A stretch of 59,021 nucleotides of DNA from Candidatus Halobonum tyrrellensis G22. Lineage in GTDB: Archaea; Halobacteriota; Halobacteria; Halobacteriales; Haloferacaceae. Within the stretch, counting starts at the first letter, position 1. Each line of letters begins with the position of its first letter. The translations under genes were made by a program, and so were the position numbers. Below the pieces are notes generated by a model, which worked only from the letters and a program-made list of their open reading frames with translations, was not told where the DNA came from and searched no databases. Of the stretch, positions 17,497-25,223 are shown piece by piece. The stretch spans positions 1 through 59,021 of the forward strand of contig NZ_ASGZ01000035.1 of the NCBI RefSeq assembly GCF_000495475.1. Direction: 5' to 3'.

Positions 17497-17784
17497 CTAC
17501 TCGATTTCCAACTGGCCGCTTCCGCTGGTCTCCCCATCGTCGTTCTCGTCCCATTCGAGTTCGAACTCGACACTTAATTCAGTCATATTGCCAGCCGGGC
17601 CTTCGCGTTCAGCCTTGACCTCGAAGGTTGGTCGGGCAGGGGGAGTCAGTGTGACGGACTCGGAGCCTGCTTTCAGGCTGATAGCGTTTCCGCTGTCGAG
17701 ATTATCCGCGACTTTCCGAAGGTACGCTGCGATCTCTTCTCGACTCTGGTCGCTCTCCGATTCGAACAGGACTTCTTCAGGCAT
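17497..17784 (-). CDS. Amphi-Trp domain-containing protein
   Basis: A 95-residue acidic protein matching the small amphi-Trp family: EEVLFESE at the start, SREEIAAYLRKVADNL (~14-29), a Leu/Lys-rich SLKAGSESVTL strand and a C-terminal LSVEFELEWDEND containing the family tryptophan. The role of this family is unknown; members are often found near stress or redox genes. The TATA-like CTTATCGG lies ~26 nt upstream of the ATG. It is the first intact gene of the island. Confidence 0.85.
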   Translation of the reverse strand: MPEEVLFESESDQSREEIAAYLRKVADNLDSGNAISLKAGSESVTLTPPARPTFEVKAEREGPAGNMTELSVEFELEWDENDDGETSGSGQLEIE

Positions 17785-17928
17785 ACTGAACGATACGCTG
17801 CCCGCACCGATAAGTGAACTCCCTGTACGTAGCGATTCGACCTCCTGACCGATAGGCGCTCTGTATCGACCGCAGCCGAGTCACGACCCATCAACTGCTG
17901 ATAATTTCGATAGAGCCCGATAGCTGTA

Positions 17929-18516
17929 CTACTCGCACAAGAGACGCTTCATCGACTCTCCGGTAACGAACCGCGGTGTCTGCTCGCAATACTCCTCGTA
18001 TTCGTCGCCGTAGTGTTCACGCAGCCAGGGCTCTTCGGCGAACGGGAAGAGGATGTAGACGAGGGCGGTCAGGAAACCGTGCACCGCTAGTTTCGACGAG
18101 TTCACCGCGAGAATCGTCCCGACGATGAAGGTGATGAACCCGACGCTTTGGGGGTTCCGCGTGTACTCGTAGATGCCGTCGGTTCGGAGTTCCCCTTCCC
18201 GACCACTACTCTCCATCCACCCGAGCTCGAACAGCGCCGAGAGTGAAAACGCCATACCGAACACCGAGAGGAGCGCCCCTCCAATCCGAAGGGGTGTACT
18301 TGTGAGGCGGACTGAGTCCCAATCACGGGAGGCTAGTACGGGGAACCCACTGAAGACAACCGAGAGGAGCGACCAGTTGAACCACCAGCGCCAGCGGCTG
18401 TCGCCAATCGGCCAGAGGCGACGAGCGGGAACGAGCGCGCTGACGAGGTACCCGATAATCAGGACAGCATCAGCGACGATCGTGATAGGGAGAGCACGGT
18501 CTGATCGAGAGACCAT
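17929..18516 (-). CDS. Isoprenylcysteine carboxyl methyltransferase/PEMT-like membrane methyltransferase
   Basis: A 195-residue protein with about five hydrophobic segments. The C-terminal half has the family signature LRTDGIYEYTRNPQSVGF (~113-130), followed by a membrane segment and EEPWLREHYGDEYEEYC (~164-180), in which Glu/His/Arg residues bind S-adenosylmethionine. It probably methylates a lipid or membrane-associated small molecule, since archaea lack the CaaX substrates of eukaryotic enzymes. It precedes two further membrane-protein genes on the same strand and may be co-transcribed with them. Confidence 0.8.
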   Translation of the reverse strand: MVSRSDRALPITIVADAVLIIGYLVSALVPARRLWPIGDSRWRWWFNWSLLSVVFSGFPVLASRDWDSVRLTSTPLRIGGALLSVFGMAFSLSALFELGWMESSGREGELRTDGIYEYTRNPQSVGFITFIVGTILAVNSSKLAVHGFLTALVYILFPFAEEPWLREHYGDEYEEYCEQTPRFVTGESMKRLLCE

Positions 18517-18576
18517 AGAAAGGTTTGGTACCTGTCAGAACAAAACCGTTACTACCCGAACGACGAGTACGACGGG

Positions 18577-19221
18577 TCAGGTGACCGTTTGCGTCGTTCG
18601 TCGGTACCCCTCGTACACAGCTGGCAGTCCCAGGGGAAGTGCGAGGAGCCCAAACCCGAGAAGGACGTAACCGGCCCCCTTTCGTCGCCGTACTGCGAGA
18701 ATCGTTCCGACGATACCGAACAGGGCAACCACGTAGGCGGTATTACTCCAGGTCACGTCGTACGAGGAGCAGTACAGCCAGCAGACGAACGTATAGGAGG
18801 GGGCGTTCCACGTCGGCGGCCGGAGTTTCGGCCAGAGGAACCGACAGTACGTCGTCCAGCCACCCATCGCCAACGTGGGGAGACCAGCGAGCCACAGCGT
18901 CGAGCCGAATGGCGTCCGCGTTCCGTATCGCCGGTACCCAGCGAGGAACAACGATGGAAACCCGATGATCCACAGCCAGATACCGATGGTGTAGCTAACT
19001 GGCCAGTGCTCGATCCGGGGCTGCTCGAACGGGAGTCGGACCGACTCGGGCAGCGTCGCCCACGGGAACGAGGGGTCCGGCACCGGATTCGTGATGAGTG
19101 CGAGGAGGCAGAGTCCCGTTCCAACGAGCAGGCCGTAGAGACCCAGCGTCGTGTATCGACCGAGCCAGGCTGGGAGCGACGGGTGAGCAGTCCCGTAACG
19201 GTGGTCGAGTGTCCGCGTCAT
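18577..19221 (-). CDS. Polytopic membrane protein of unknown function
   Basis: A 214-residue protein with about six hydrophobic segments, rich in Trp and Tyr. A Trp-rich loop (WTTYCRFLWPKLRPPTWNAP, ~121-140) is followed by CWLYCSSYD. The ATG overlaps the stop of the upstream SHOCT gene (ATGA), so the two are translationally coupled. No family is recognised. Its GC content and codon use look lower than in the flanking core genes, in keeping with the island. Confidence 0.75.
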   Translation of the reverse strand: MTRTLDHRYGTAHPSLPAWLGRYTTLGLYGLLVGTGLCLLALITNPVPDPSFPWATLPESVRLPFEQPRIEHWPVSYTIGIWLWIIGFPSLFLAGYRRYGTRTPFGSTLWLAGLPTLAMGGWTTYCRFLWPKLRPPTWNAPSYTFVCWLYCSSYDVTWSNTAYVVALFGIVGTILAVRRRKGAGYVLLGFGLLALPLGLPAVYEGYRRTTQTVT

Positions 19222-19616
19222 CCGTCAGGCCTCTCCTGGCGTGAGTCGGTGTCGCGTTGGAGCGCCTCCCGTCGCTGTTCGTACTCCTCGTCGGTCAGTT
19301 CTCCGCGAGCGTACGCGAGACGAAGCTCTTCGAGTGCCGGGTCTGAGTCACTTTTCGTACCCGTGACAGCCCGATAGACGAGGTAGCCACCACCAACGAG
19401 GGCAGCGAAGAACAGCAGTCGCATCACGATTCCGACGACGAATAGCCACCCCGGCATCGTACCGTCACCCCACATTCCTCCACCCCACATACCACCCATC
19501 ATCGACCCGTATCCCATCATCCCGACGCCCATGAAGAGCAGCGGGAAGATGACAAACGCGCCGATGACGATGAGGAGAATCGTGACCAGCCGTCTGTTGT
19601 CAGTATTTTCAGGCAT
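19218..19616 (-). CDS. SHOCT domain membrane protein
   Basis: A 132-residue protein from ATG 19616 (an in-frame ATG lies 12 nt upstream). Residues ~10-32 are a membrane segment, followed by a Met/Gly-rich stretch (GMMGYGSMMGGMWGGGMWG) that could bind metal such as copper. A second membrane segment (~57-82) and the SHOCT motif DPALEELRLAYARGELTDEEY (~94-114) follow. SHOCT domains act as oligomerisation tails. It forms an overlapping operon with the next membrane-protein gene. Confidence 0.85.
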   Translation of the reverse strand: MPENTDNRRLVTILLIVIGAFVIFPLLFMGVGMMGYGSMMGGMWGGGMWGDGTMPGWLFVVGIVMRLLFFAALVGGGYLVYRAVTGTKSDSDPALEELRLAYARGELTDEEYEQRREALQRDTDSRQERPDG

Positions 19617-19805
19617 AGTTGTCCCCACGTGAGTTCGTCTCTAGTATCAAGTAGAGGTCCGTGGTTCAATGCGATTGCGACTTCGAATCCTCTGCAATCC
19701 AACTGTGATGGTTTCGAATCCATGGTTGAGAAGCCTCTGAACAGTGGAGTGTTAAGTGAAACTGCGATAGAGGATACGTACGTTGCTAGAACCAGATGAG
19801 CGACG

Positions 19806-19961
19806 ATGATCGATGGCGTGCTTGAAACCCTTCGTATCGGTGGGGACTTTCTGTGGACCGCGGCGTGGGCGATCATCATGGGGTTCACGATCACGAGTCT
19901 CGTCCGGGTCTACGTCTCCAAGGAGCGAATTGCCGAGGGACTGGGCGACGGTGGCCTGAGC
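19806..19961 (+). pseudogene. N-terminal fragment of ArsP-type permease (DUF318)
   Basis: The first 52 codons encode the start of a permease of the ArsP/DUF318 family: a short lead, a membrane segment (DFLWTAAWAIIMGFTI) and VYVSKERIAEGLGDGGLS. The similarity then stops abruptly at ~19962 and the frame runs on in unrelated sequence to a stop at 20034-20036. A complete permease would have about 300 or more residues. The break is a junction with unrelated DNA rather than a simple frameshift. Confidence 0.6.
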
Positions 19962-19989
19962 TTCCGCGAGAACGTGTCCCAGAACGAAT

Positions 19990-20342
19990 CGGCCTGCCCC
20001 CTTCGAGTTGTTGGAGGGAGACGTAGAGACTGTTGAACGACGCTGGTGGTTCGTGGACGCCTTTCTGACCGACTTCCTTCGGGTGAGAGCCGAGACGACC
20101 GTTGACGAACTTGAGACTCTCCGCATCGGTTTCGTAAAGCGGTTCGACGCGGAAGCGAGAGTCGCCGGCGAACAGCGGTGCGTCAGCGGGGAAAGAGAGT
20201 GTCGTTCCGTCGAAGGGGACGTTACCGACGTGCTGGGCGAATTCAACGGCGTCCTCGACACGAGCGGATGCTGACGGCGCCTCTTTGGCTGCGCTTCCGA
20301 CTAGAAGTCGCCGTCGTCTAGTTCAAATCCTTCGCGGTCCAG
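19990..20342 (-). pseudogene. Unidentified minus-strand coding remnants
   Basis: On the minus strand, about 20301 to 19990 gives an uninterrupted, protein-like frame (EDAVEFAQHVGNVPFDG, LSFPADAPLFAGDSRFRVE, NGRLGSHPKEVGQKGVHEPP) without a clear start. Just upstream, 20342-20298 encodes a short tail (REGFELDDGDF then TAG) in another frame, which looks like the end of a different gene. I do not recognise either. Together with the broken permease they suggest DNA assembled from gene fragments. Confidence 0.3.
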
Positions 20343-20376
20343 TTTTCACTCCTCACCTCGTTCGTCGGAAAAACAC

Positions 20377-20388
20377 GGGCGCTGCAGG
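20377..20388 (+). repeat. 12-bp direct copy of the tRNA-Arg 3' end (att-like)
   Basis: GGGCGCTGCAGG is identical to 21890-21901, which forms the acceptor stem and start of the T-arm of tRNA-Arg, and has the same orientation. The two copies bracket 1.5 kb holding the vapBC genes and the broken DUF4336 gene. This arrangement fits the attL/attR of an element integrated at the tRNA 3' end. Similarity ends after 12 bp. Confidence 0.5.
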
Positions 20389-20465
20389 CTCCAGTTCGAG
20401 TGTCGAACGAATCGACCTCTGAGGCGTGTGACAGCGAAAGTTAGCAGATCTGAGATGCACCGGAA

Positions 20466-20483
20466 GACACAGTATTCTGTGTC
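20466..20483. promoter_or_regulatory. Palindromic operator upstream of vapB
   Basis: GACACAG-TATT-CTGTGTC is a perfect 7-bp inverted repeat with a 4-nt spacer, 15 nt before the vapB ATG. Ribbon-helix-helix antitoxins usually bind such palindromes over their own promoter, so autoregulation is likely. Confidence 0.6.
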
Positions 20484-20498
20484 CACATAGTTTTGTGT

Positions 20499-20711
20499 AT
20501 GCCGAGTATCACGGTCAACGTGGACGATGACCTCAAAGAGCGCATGAACAACCATCCCGAGATTAACTGGAGTGAGGTCACGCGGCAGGCCATCGAGGAG
20601 AAGATCGAGGCGCTCGAAGTAATGGACGACCTCACCGAGAGTGACGTCCAGGAACTCGCCGACAAGATAAACGAGAGTGGACGCAAGCGCGTTGACGAGG
20701 AGTCGACCTGA
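20499..20711 (+). CDS. vapB: VapB-type ribbon-helix-helix antitoxin
   Basis: A 70-residue protein starting MPSITVNVDDDLKERM. The N-terminal beta-strand and two helices (HPEINWSEVTRQAIEEKIEAL) make a ribbon-helix-helix DNA-binding domain, and the C-terminal ~25 residues (DLTESDVQELADKI) would wrap the toxin. It is followed 8 bp downstream by a PIN-domain toxin gene that carries a frameshift. An in-frame ATG 6 nt upstream is less likely as start. The antitoxin itself shows no damage. Confidence 0.88.
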   Translation: MPSITVNVDDDLKERMNNHPEINWSEVTRQAIEEKIEALEVMDDLTESDVQELADKINESGRKRVDEEST

Positions 20712-20719
20712 GCCGCCGA

Positions 20720-21135
20720 ATGAAGCTCGTCATCGACGCTAACGTCGTCATCTCTGCGCTCATCGCGGACTCGAAAACCCGTGAACTCATCGTCACGCTC
20801 GAACCCACCTCTTGACGCCCGCGTTCGTCCACGAGGAACTAGGGAACTACGAGGAGTTGATCGTGGAGAAGTCCGGAATGGAGCCCGCCCGCGTGAAACA
20901 GTTCGTCGACCTCCTGTTCCAGTACATCGACGTCGTCCCCGCAGACGAGTTCTATTCGGCTATCGAGAACGCAGACGACGCGATCGGCGATACCGACCCG
21001 AACGACGTCCTCTACCTGGCGTGTGCGATCGCCAGTGATGCGGCCATCTGGAGTGACGACTCCGACTTCGACGAACAGAGTTTGGTCGAGACGTACACGA
21101 CGGCTGACGTACTCAACTCGTTCGACACGCTCTAA
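20720..21135 (+). pseudogene. vapC: VapC-type PIN-domain toxin, frameshifted
   Basis: The ATG at 20720 starts MKLVIDANVVISALIADSK, the PIN-domain N-terminus with its first catalytic Asp. The reading frame reaches TGA at 20813-20815 after LEPTS. The rest of the toxin (TPAFVHEELGNYEEL, DTDPNDVLYLACAIA, IWSDDSDF) lies in the next frame from 20812. Restoring one base in CCCACCTC (as CCCGACCTC) would give LEPDLLTPAF and a continuous ~139-residue toxin. So a single-base deletion near 20806 inactivates it, unless it is a sequencing error. Confidence 0.82.
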
Positions 21136-21145
21136 CGAGAACCCC

Positions 21146-21798
21146 TTACGTGAGGATCCACTGGAACCCGTCTCGGACTGCGTCTTTCCCGCCGGATTCG
21201 ATGAGTTCGCCGTGGCCGGGGATGACACGGTCGAACTCCCACTCAAGCACGCGAGTGACCGCGTCGCGGAACGTCTCCGTGTTCTTCACGGTGAGCTTGT
21301 ATTCGAGGGGTTACCCGATCCGGTTGTAGATCCCACCGATGCGCCCGAGAATCCGCATCTCGATTGAACTCTCGCTGGTGATATGGTAGCCGAGGTTTCC
21401 GAGGATGACCGTACCGCTCTGACGGTGGTAGCAGGAGAGTTCGGTAATCCACCAGTTCCCATGAGCGCGACCTGATCGATGTCCGCGCTCCACCGCGGGT
21501 CCGGCGTACTCCCGAGGAGTCCGTCGAAGCGTACGTCCAGGTGTCGTGCGGGGAGGCCGGGCGCGGCGAACAACTTCACGTCCGGGTACGCGTCTCTGTA
21601 TTGCTCCATGTAGAGGTGGCCGTGGAGTTTGCTCGTCGGCACGACGAATTTGACTGGGCCCAGTTCGTCGAGGGCCTTCTTGACGGCCGGCGTGAGTTCT
21701 GCGGGCGATTGCGCGAACAGACTCCCGTCCGTCAATCGAATGACCGTCATGAGTCGGTTGATCCGCGTTCCGAAAAACCGCAGTGGTTCCTCGTACAC
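21146..21798 (-). pseudogene. DUF4336 (metallo-beta-lactamase-fold) protein with frameshift and nonsense codon
   Basis: Three consecutive pieces form one DUF4336 protein. Piece one (21798 to ~21460) encodes NRLMTVIRLTDGSLFAQSP through DPRWSADIDQVALMG. Piece two, in another frame, encodes NWWITELSCYHRQSGTVILG to GGIYNRIG and stops at TAA 21313-21311. Piece three, in the same frame as two, encodes EYKLTVKNTETFRDAV to PGHGELIESGG and ends at TAA 21148-21146. A one-base deletion in the G-run at 21458-21460 and one nonsense codon explain this. The N-terminus may extend upstream of 21798 (AANLWVYEEP) without a clear start. Confidence 0.8.
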
Positions 21799-21888
21799 CC
21801 AGAGGTTCGCCGCGAGTACGAAAGCAAAATCAGGCTTGTTCGATCGATAATCGCCACGCTGTATGGCGAGTATCGTACACCAAATGTA

Positions 21889-21963
21889 TGGGCGCTGCAG
21901 GATTTGAACCCGCGGCAGCTTGGTCCGAAGCCAAGTACTCTGTCCAGGCTGAGCTAAGCGCCC
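21889..21963 (-). tRNA. tRNA-Arg (anticodon TCG)
   Basis: Read on the minus strand, it begins with acceptor GGGCGCT, D-arm GCTCAGCCTGGACAGAGT, anticodon stem CTTGG/CCAAG enclosing loop CTTCGGA (anticodon TCG, decoding CGA) and T-arm GCGGGTTCAAATCCTGC, then AGCGCCC and discriminator A. CCA is not encoded. No intron is seen. Its 3' end is duplicated at 20377-20388, so it probably served as an integration site. Confidence 0.95.
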
Positions 21964-22013
21964 TCGACCGTGTTTCTCGTGCGCCGTTTATGACGCTTTC
22001 CTTTCGCGTCGAC

Positions 22014-23012
22014 TCACGCCAGCACCGACTCGGGCAGGTACGCGGTCACCGTCCAGTTGGGTGCGTCGACCACCTCGCTTATCTTGAGGTCGACCGCCGC
22101 CGAGCAGAGCACGTACGCGTCCTCGCGGGCGAACCCCCGGCGGTCGTGGAGGTGTGCGATCATCCGTCGGACCGCCTCCTTCGTCGCCTCCATCAGGTCG
22201 GGGGCGATACCGGTCGTCGCGTACATCGGCTCGTCCCGTCCGGTGGGGGTGAACGGGCCGGTCGTCTCGAACTCCGGAGCCGTCACCGCGCGGTCGCCGA
22301 GGACGTCGAACCGGGCGGTGACGGACATCGGGGCTTCGATACCCGTGATGCACACCTCGCCGTCGCCCTGTGCGGCGTGGCAGTCGCCGACGGAGAACAG
22401 CGCGCCTTCGGTCTCGACCGGGAGGTACAGCGTCGCGCCCGCGGTGAGGTGCTTGACGTCCACGTTGCCGCCGACCGCCCGCGGCGGCATCGTGTCGTGC
22501 GGCCCGTCGGCGGCGGGCGCCACGCCCAGATTGCCCGGAAACGGCGCGAGCGGGACGGCCACGTCGGGCGCGTCCTCGTCGGCGAACCGGGCGACCGGGG
22601 TACCGTCCGCCTCGCAGTCGAGGTCCCACGCCCGGACGTGCGGGTCGGGGAACTCCTCGGGGAGGAGCCCGCCGCCACGCTCACCCGGCGGGACGGCCGA
22701 GACGCCCCAGCCCTCGTGTTCGAACCCGAGCAGGTCGACCCGCAGGGTGTCACCCGGTTCGGCCCCCTCGATAGCGACGGGGCCGGTGAGCGGGTGGCCG
22801 TCCGTCTCGACGGCGCGCACGTCGTCGACCGTCGGCTCCCGCGGGAGTTGTCGGTCGTACGCGTCCCGACAGCCGAACTCGACGACGTCGCCCGGCGCGA
22901 CGGTCAAAGCCGGGTCGAGTCCGTTGTCCCACGCGTAGTGGAGGCTCGCGTCGTCGTCGAGGGCGTGGTCGGGGGCGGGCGGGTCGGCGACGGAGAAGCG
23001 GCGGTCGGGCAC
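22014..23012 (-). CDS. Acetamidase/formamidase family protein
   Basis: A 332-residue hydrolase of the FmdA/AmdA family, which releases ammonia from short amides. Family segments include HYAWDNGLDPALTVAPGDVVEF (~25-46, quoted in part), GNVDVKHLTAGATLYLPV (~179-196), FSVGDCHAAQGDGEVC (~203-218) and APMSVTARFDV. The GTG start lies 27 nt after a TATA-like CGTTAAGCC. Length matches the family. It stands alone, so its physiological substrate is open; nitrogen scavenging is plausible. Confidence 0.9.
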   Translation of the reverse strand: MPDRRFSVADPPAPDHALDDDASLHYAWDNGLDPALTVAPGDVVEFGCRDAYDRQLPREPTVDDVRAVETDGHPLTGPVAIEGAEPGDTLRVDLLGFEHEGWGVSAVPPGERGGGLLPEEFPDPHVRAWDLDCEADGTPVARFADEDAPDVAVPLAPFPGNLGVAPAADGPHDTMPPRAVGGNVDVKHLTAGATLYLPVETEGALFSVGDCHAAQGDGEVCITGIEAPMSVTARFDVLGDRAVTAPEFETTGPFTPTGRDEPMYATTGIAPDLMEATKEAVRRMIAHLHDRRGFAREDAYVLCSAAVDLKISEVVDAPNWTVTAYLPESVLA

Positions 23013-23483
23013 GCGAGCGAGTCACACCCCGGACGGCTTAACGGTGCGGGCGAGGGCGACCCGAACGGGTGGTCGGCGGGAGGGAGGACGGCGAGTGGCG
23101 CGGGGCACCGGGAACGGCGACGGGGAGCGGCCGGTACCGGCCTCGAACGTTCGAACACCGGTCTCGATCCGCACCGAGTGGCGACGACGGCCAGAACTGT
23201 CGGGGTGGTGGGCCCGCAGGTCGAAAGTCGGTTCGAGCGGGGTGGCCACCCGGTGGTCGGGCTGTCCGCGCGACGGTCACGTCGCTCCACTGGCGGACAC
23301 GTGGCGCCGGGTGTCGTTCCGCGGGGGTCGCCCCGCGTGAGCGGGGTTCGACGTTCGACCCCCGGTCCGGTAGCTCGGTCGTCGGCCGCCGCGGTCGCGC
23401 CCCCGCAGGGACTCACCCACGACCAGCGGGCCGCTCGGCGCGTGTCGCGCCCTTTATCCCGGACGACGCGGGAGTCGCTGGTG
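23013..23483. other. Intergenic region, no gene seen
   Basis: This 471-bp gap holds the acetamidase promoter at its left end and a TATA-like CCTTTATCCC (23451-23460) about 29 nt before the DGGGP synthase start at its right end. Frames crossing it are open only because of high GC and do not look like protein. The middle ~400 bp show nothing I can name. Confidence 0.5.
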
Positions 23484-24332
23484 ATGACGGACGCCAGCGC
23501 GCGCGTCGGCGGGTACCTCGAACTCACCCGTCCGGGGAACGCGGTCGCCGCAGCCGTCCTCACCGCCATCGGCGCGTTCGTCGCGGTGGGGACGAGCCGA
23601 CCGGTGCCGCTGGCGCTCGCGGCCGTCGCGACGGCGTTCGCGACCGGCGCGGGCAACGCGGTCAACGACTACTTCGACCGGGAGATCGACCGGCTGAACC
23701 GTCCCGACCGGCCGATCCCCAGCGGCCGGGTGAGTCCGCGCGGCGCGCTCGCGTTCTCGCTCGCGCTGTTCGTCGCGGCGGTGGTCGCGGCGGCCGCGCT
23801 CCCCCGCCTCGCGCTCGCCATCGCGGTGGTGAACCTGCTCGCGCTGCTCGCGTACACGGAACTGTTCAAGGGACTGCCCGGCGTGGGGAACGCCGTCGTC
23901 GGCTACCTCACCGGGAGCACGTTCCTCTTCGGCGCGGCGGCGGTCGAGGGGTTGGGGTCGGCGGTGTGGACGCTGTTCGCGCTCGCGGCGGTGGCGACGT
24001 TCGCGCGCGAACTCGTCAAGGACGTCGAGGACGTGGCGGGCGACCGCGAGGAGGGACTGCGAACCCTCCCCGTCGTCGCGGGCGAGCGGGCGACGGTGAC
24101 GCTCGCCGTGGTGGCGATGACGGCGGCGGTCGCCGCGAGCGGGTTTCCCTACGCCCGTGGGACGCTCGGAGCGGCGTACCTCGCGTTGGTCGTCCCCGCC
24201 GACGCGGTGATGCTCGGGGCGACGGCGTGGGCGTTCCGCGACCCCGGTACCGCCCAGCGCTGGCTCAAGCGGGGGACGTTCCTCGCCGCCGCGGCGTTCG
24301 CCGCCGGCCGACTGGTTACGGTCGTCGGGTGA
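23484..24332 (+). CDS. Geranylgeranylglycerol-phosphate geranylgeranyltransferase (DGGGP synthase, UbiA family)
   Basis: A 282-residue membrane prenyltransferase that adds the second geranylgeranyl chain in archaeal ether-lipid synthesis. The first Asp-rich motif is NDYFDREIDRLNRPDRPIP (~58-76) and the second is DVEDVAGDREEGLRTLP (~180-196). Eight or nine hydrophobic segments are visible. The start ATG fits the upstream TATA-like element at 23451-23460. Other UbiA enzymes (menaquinone or haem synthesis) are alternatives, but length and motif spacing favour DGGGP synthase. Confidence 0.88.
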   Translation: MTDASARVGGYLELTRPGNAVAAAVLTAIGAFVAVGTSRPVPLALAAVATAFATGAGNAVNDYFDREIDRLNRPDRPIPSGRVSPRGALAFSLALFVAAVVAAAALPRLALAIAVVNLLALLAYTELFKGLPGVGNAVVGYLTGSTFLFGAAAVEGLGSAVWTLFALAAVATFARELVKDVEDVAGDREEGLRTLPVVAGERATVTLAVVAMTAAVAASGFPYARGTLGAAYLALVVPADAVMLGATAWAFRDPGTAQRWLKRGTFLAAAAFAAGRLVTVVG

Positions 24333-24466
24333 ACGATTGCGTAATCACAAAGAATAATACCTGCTCACGGTATGTACCAGTAACTCGATGACCGTGAGTC
24401 GTCCGAACCCCCGAGCGGACCGACGAGACCGGCGGGTCGGGGCGGGTACCCCCGCAGGGGACGTGC

Positions 24467-25072
24467 ATGTATGAGGTCGAGGCGCTCGGGGCGGAGATCG
24501 ACCCGGGGTCGAACGTCCTGTTCACGGGCGCGCCGCTGACTGGCAAGCGTGAACTGGCGTTGGACGTACTCGCCGAGGGGACCCGCAACGGCGAGGGGGC
24601 CATCATGGTCACCACGAAGGACAACGCCGAGCGACTGCTCGACCGGTTCGGCCGCCGGGTCGACTACGAGGGCAAGCCGGTCGGCGTCGTCGACACGGTC
24701 ACCCACCAGCACGGCGTCGGTGACGAACTCGACGAGGGGGTGAAGTACACCTCCTCGCCGGTCGACCTCACCGGCATCGGGATCAAGTTCTCGGAGTTCT
24801 TAGAGGAGTTCCACAACGATCGTGGGATCGAGCGGAACCGCGTGATGCTCCACTCGCTGTCGACGCTGTTGATGTACACCGACCTCCAGACGGTGTTCCG
24901 CTTCCTCCACGTGTTCACCGGCCGCGTCCAGAGCGTCAACGGGCTTGGGCTGTACTGCATCGACTCGACCGCCCACGACGACCAGACGATCAACACGCTC
25001 AAACAGTTGTTCGACGGCGTGGTCGAGACCCGCGAGGACGACGAACCGAAGATCCGGCTCGCGGGCGTCTGA
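24467..25072 (+). CDS. RecA-superfamily (RAD55/KaiC-like) ATPase domain protein
   Basis: A 201-residue single-domain ATPase. A loose Walker A is seen as TGAPLTGKREL (~20-30), a GAIMVTTKDNAERLL strand follows, and NRVMLHSLSTLLMYTD (~123-138) is the Walker B region, where the usual Asp is replaced by His. It ends with GLYCIDSTAHDDQTINTL. These haloarchaeal HTR-like proteins resemble KaiC or RadA fragments and are thought to be regulatory. An AT-rich patch at 24340-24380 is the nearest promoter candidate. Confidence 0.8.
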   Translation: MYEVEALGAEIDPGSNVLFTGAPLTGKRELALDVLAEGTRNGEGAIMVTTKDNAERLLDRFGRRVDYEGKPVGVVDTVTHQHGVGDELDEGVKYTSSPVDLTGIGIKFSEFLEEFHNDRGIERNRVMLHSLSTLLMYTDLQTVFRFLHVFTGRVQSVNGLGLYCIDSTAHDDQTINTLKQLFDGVVETREDDEPKIRLAGV

Positions 25073-25223
25073 ACGTCACGCTCCCCGTTCCCCGCTCGCC
25101 GCTCACCCGAGTCTGAGCGCCACGCTCCAGCCCTTTACTCGCCCGCCGCGGGGCGCCGCCGGCCCGACCGACCCGGCCGGCGCCGACCGCACGCTTATCG
25201 ACCGCGCGCCCCTACCGGCGACC

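Noticed and set aside
17324-17848. Serine-rich plus-strand frame opposite the amphi-Trp gene
   Set aside because: It is the mirror of the amphi-Trp coding sequence; the family match on the minus strand is decisive.
19622-19805. Two TTCGAATCC strings in the gap before the permease fragment resembling a tRNA T-loop
   Set aside because: They do not fold into a T-arm with an acceptor stem, and no anticodon arm is present.
20008-20274. Plus-strand frame rich in Val/Glu/Arg downstream of the permease fragment
   Set aside because: Probably the antisense of the minus-strand remnant; no start signal or family resemblance.
21783-23483. Long plus-strand frame running from the DUF4336 region through the tRNA and acetamidase into the prenyltransferase gene
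   Set aside because: It crosses a tRNA and an antisense enzyme gene; only the part from 23484 is protein-like.
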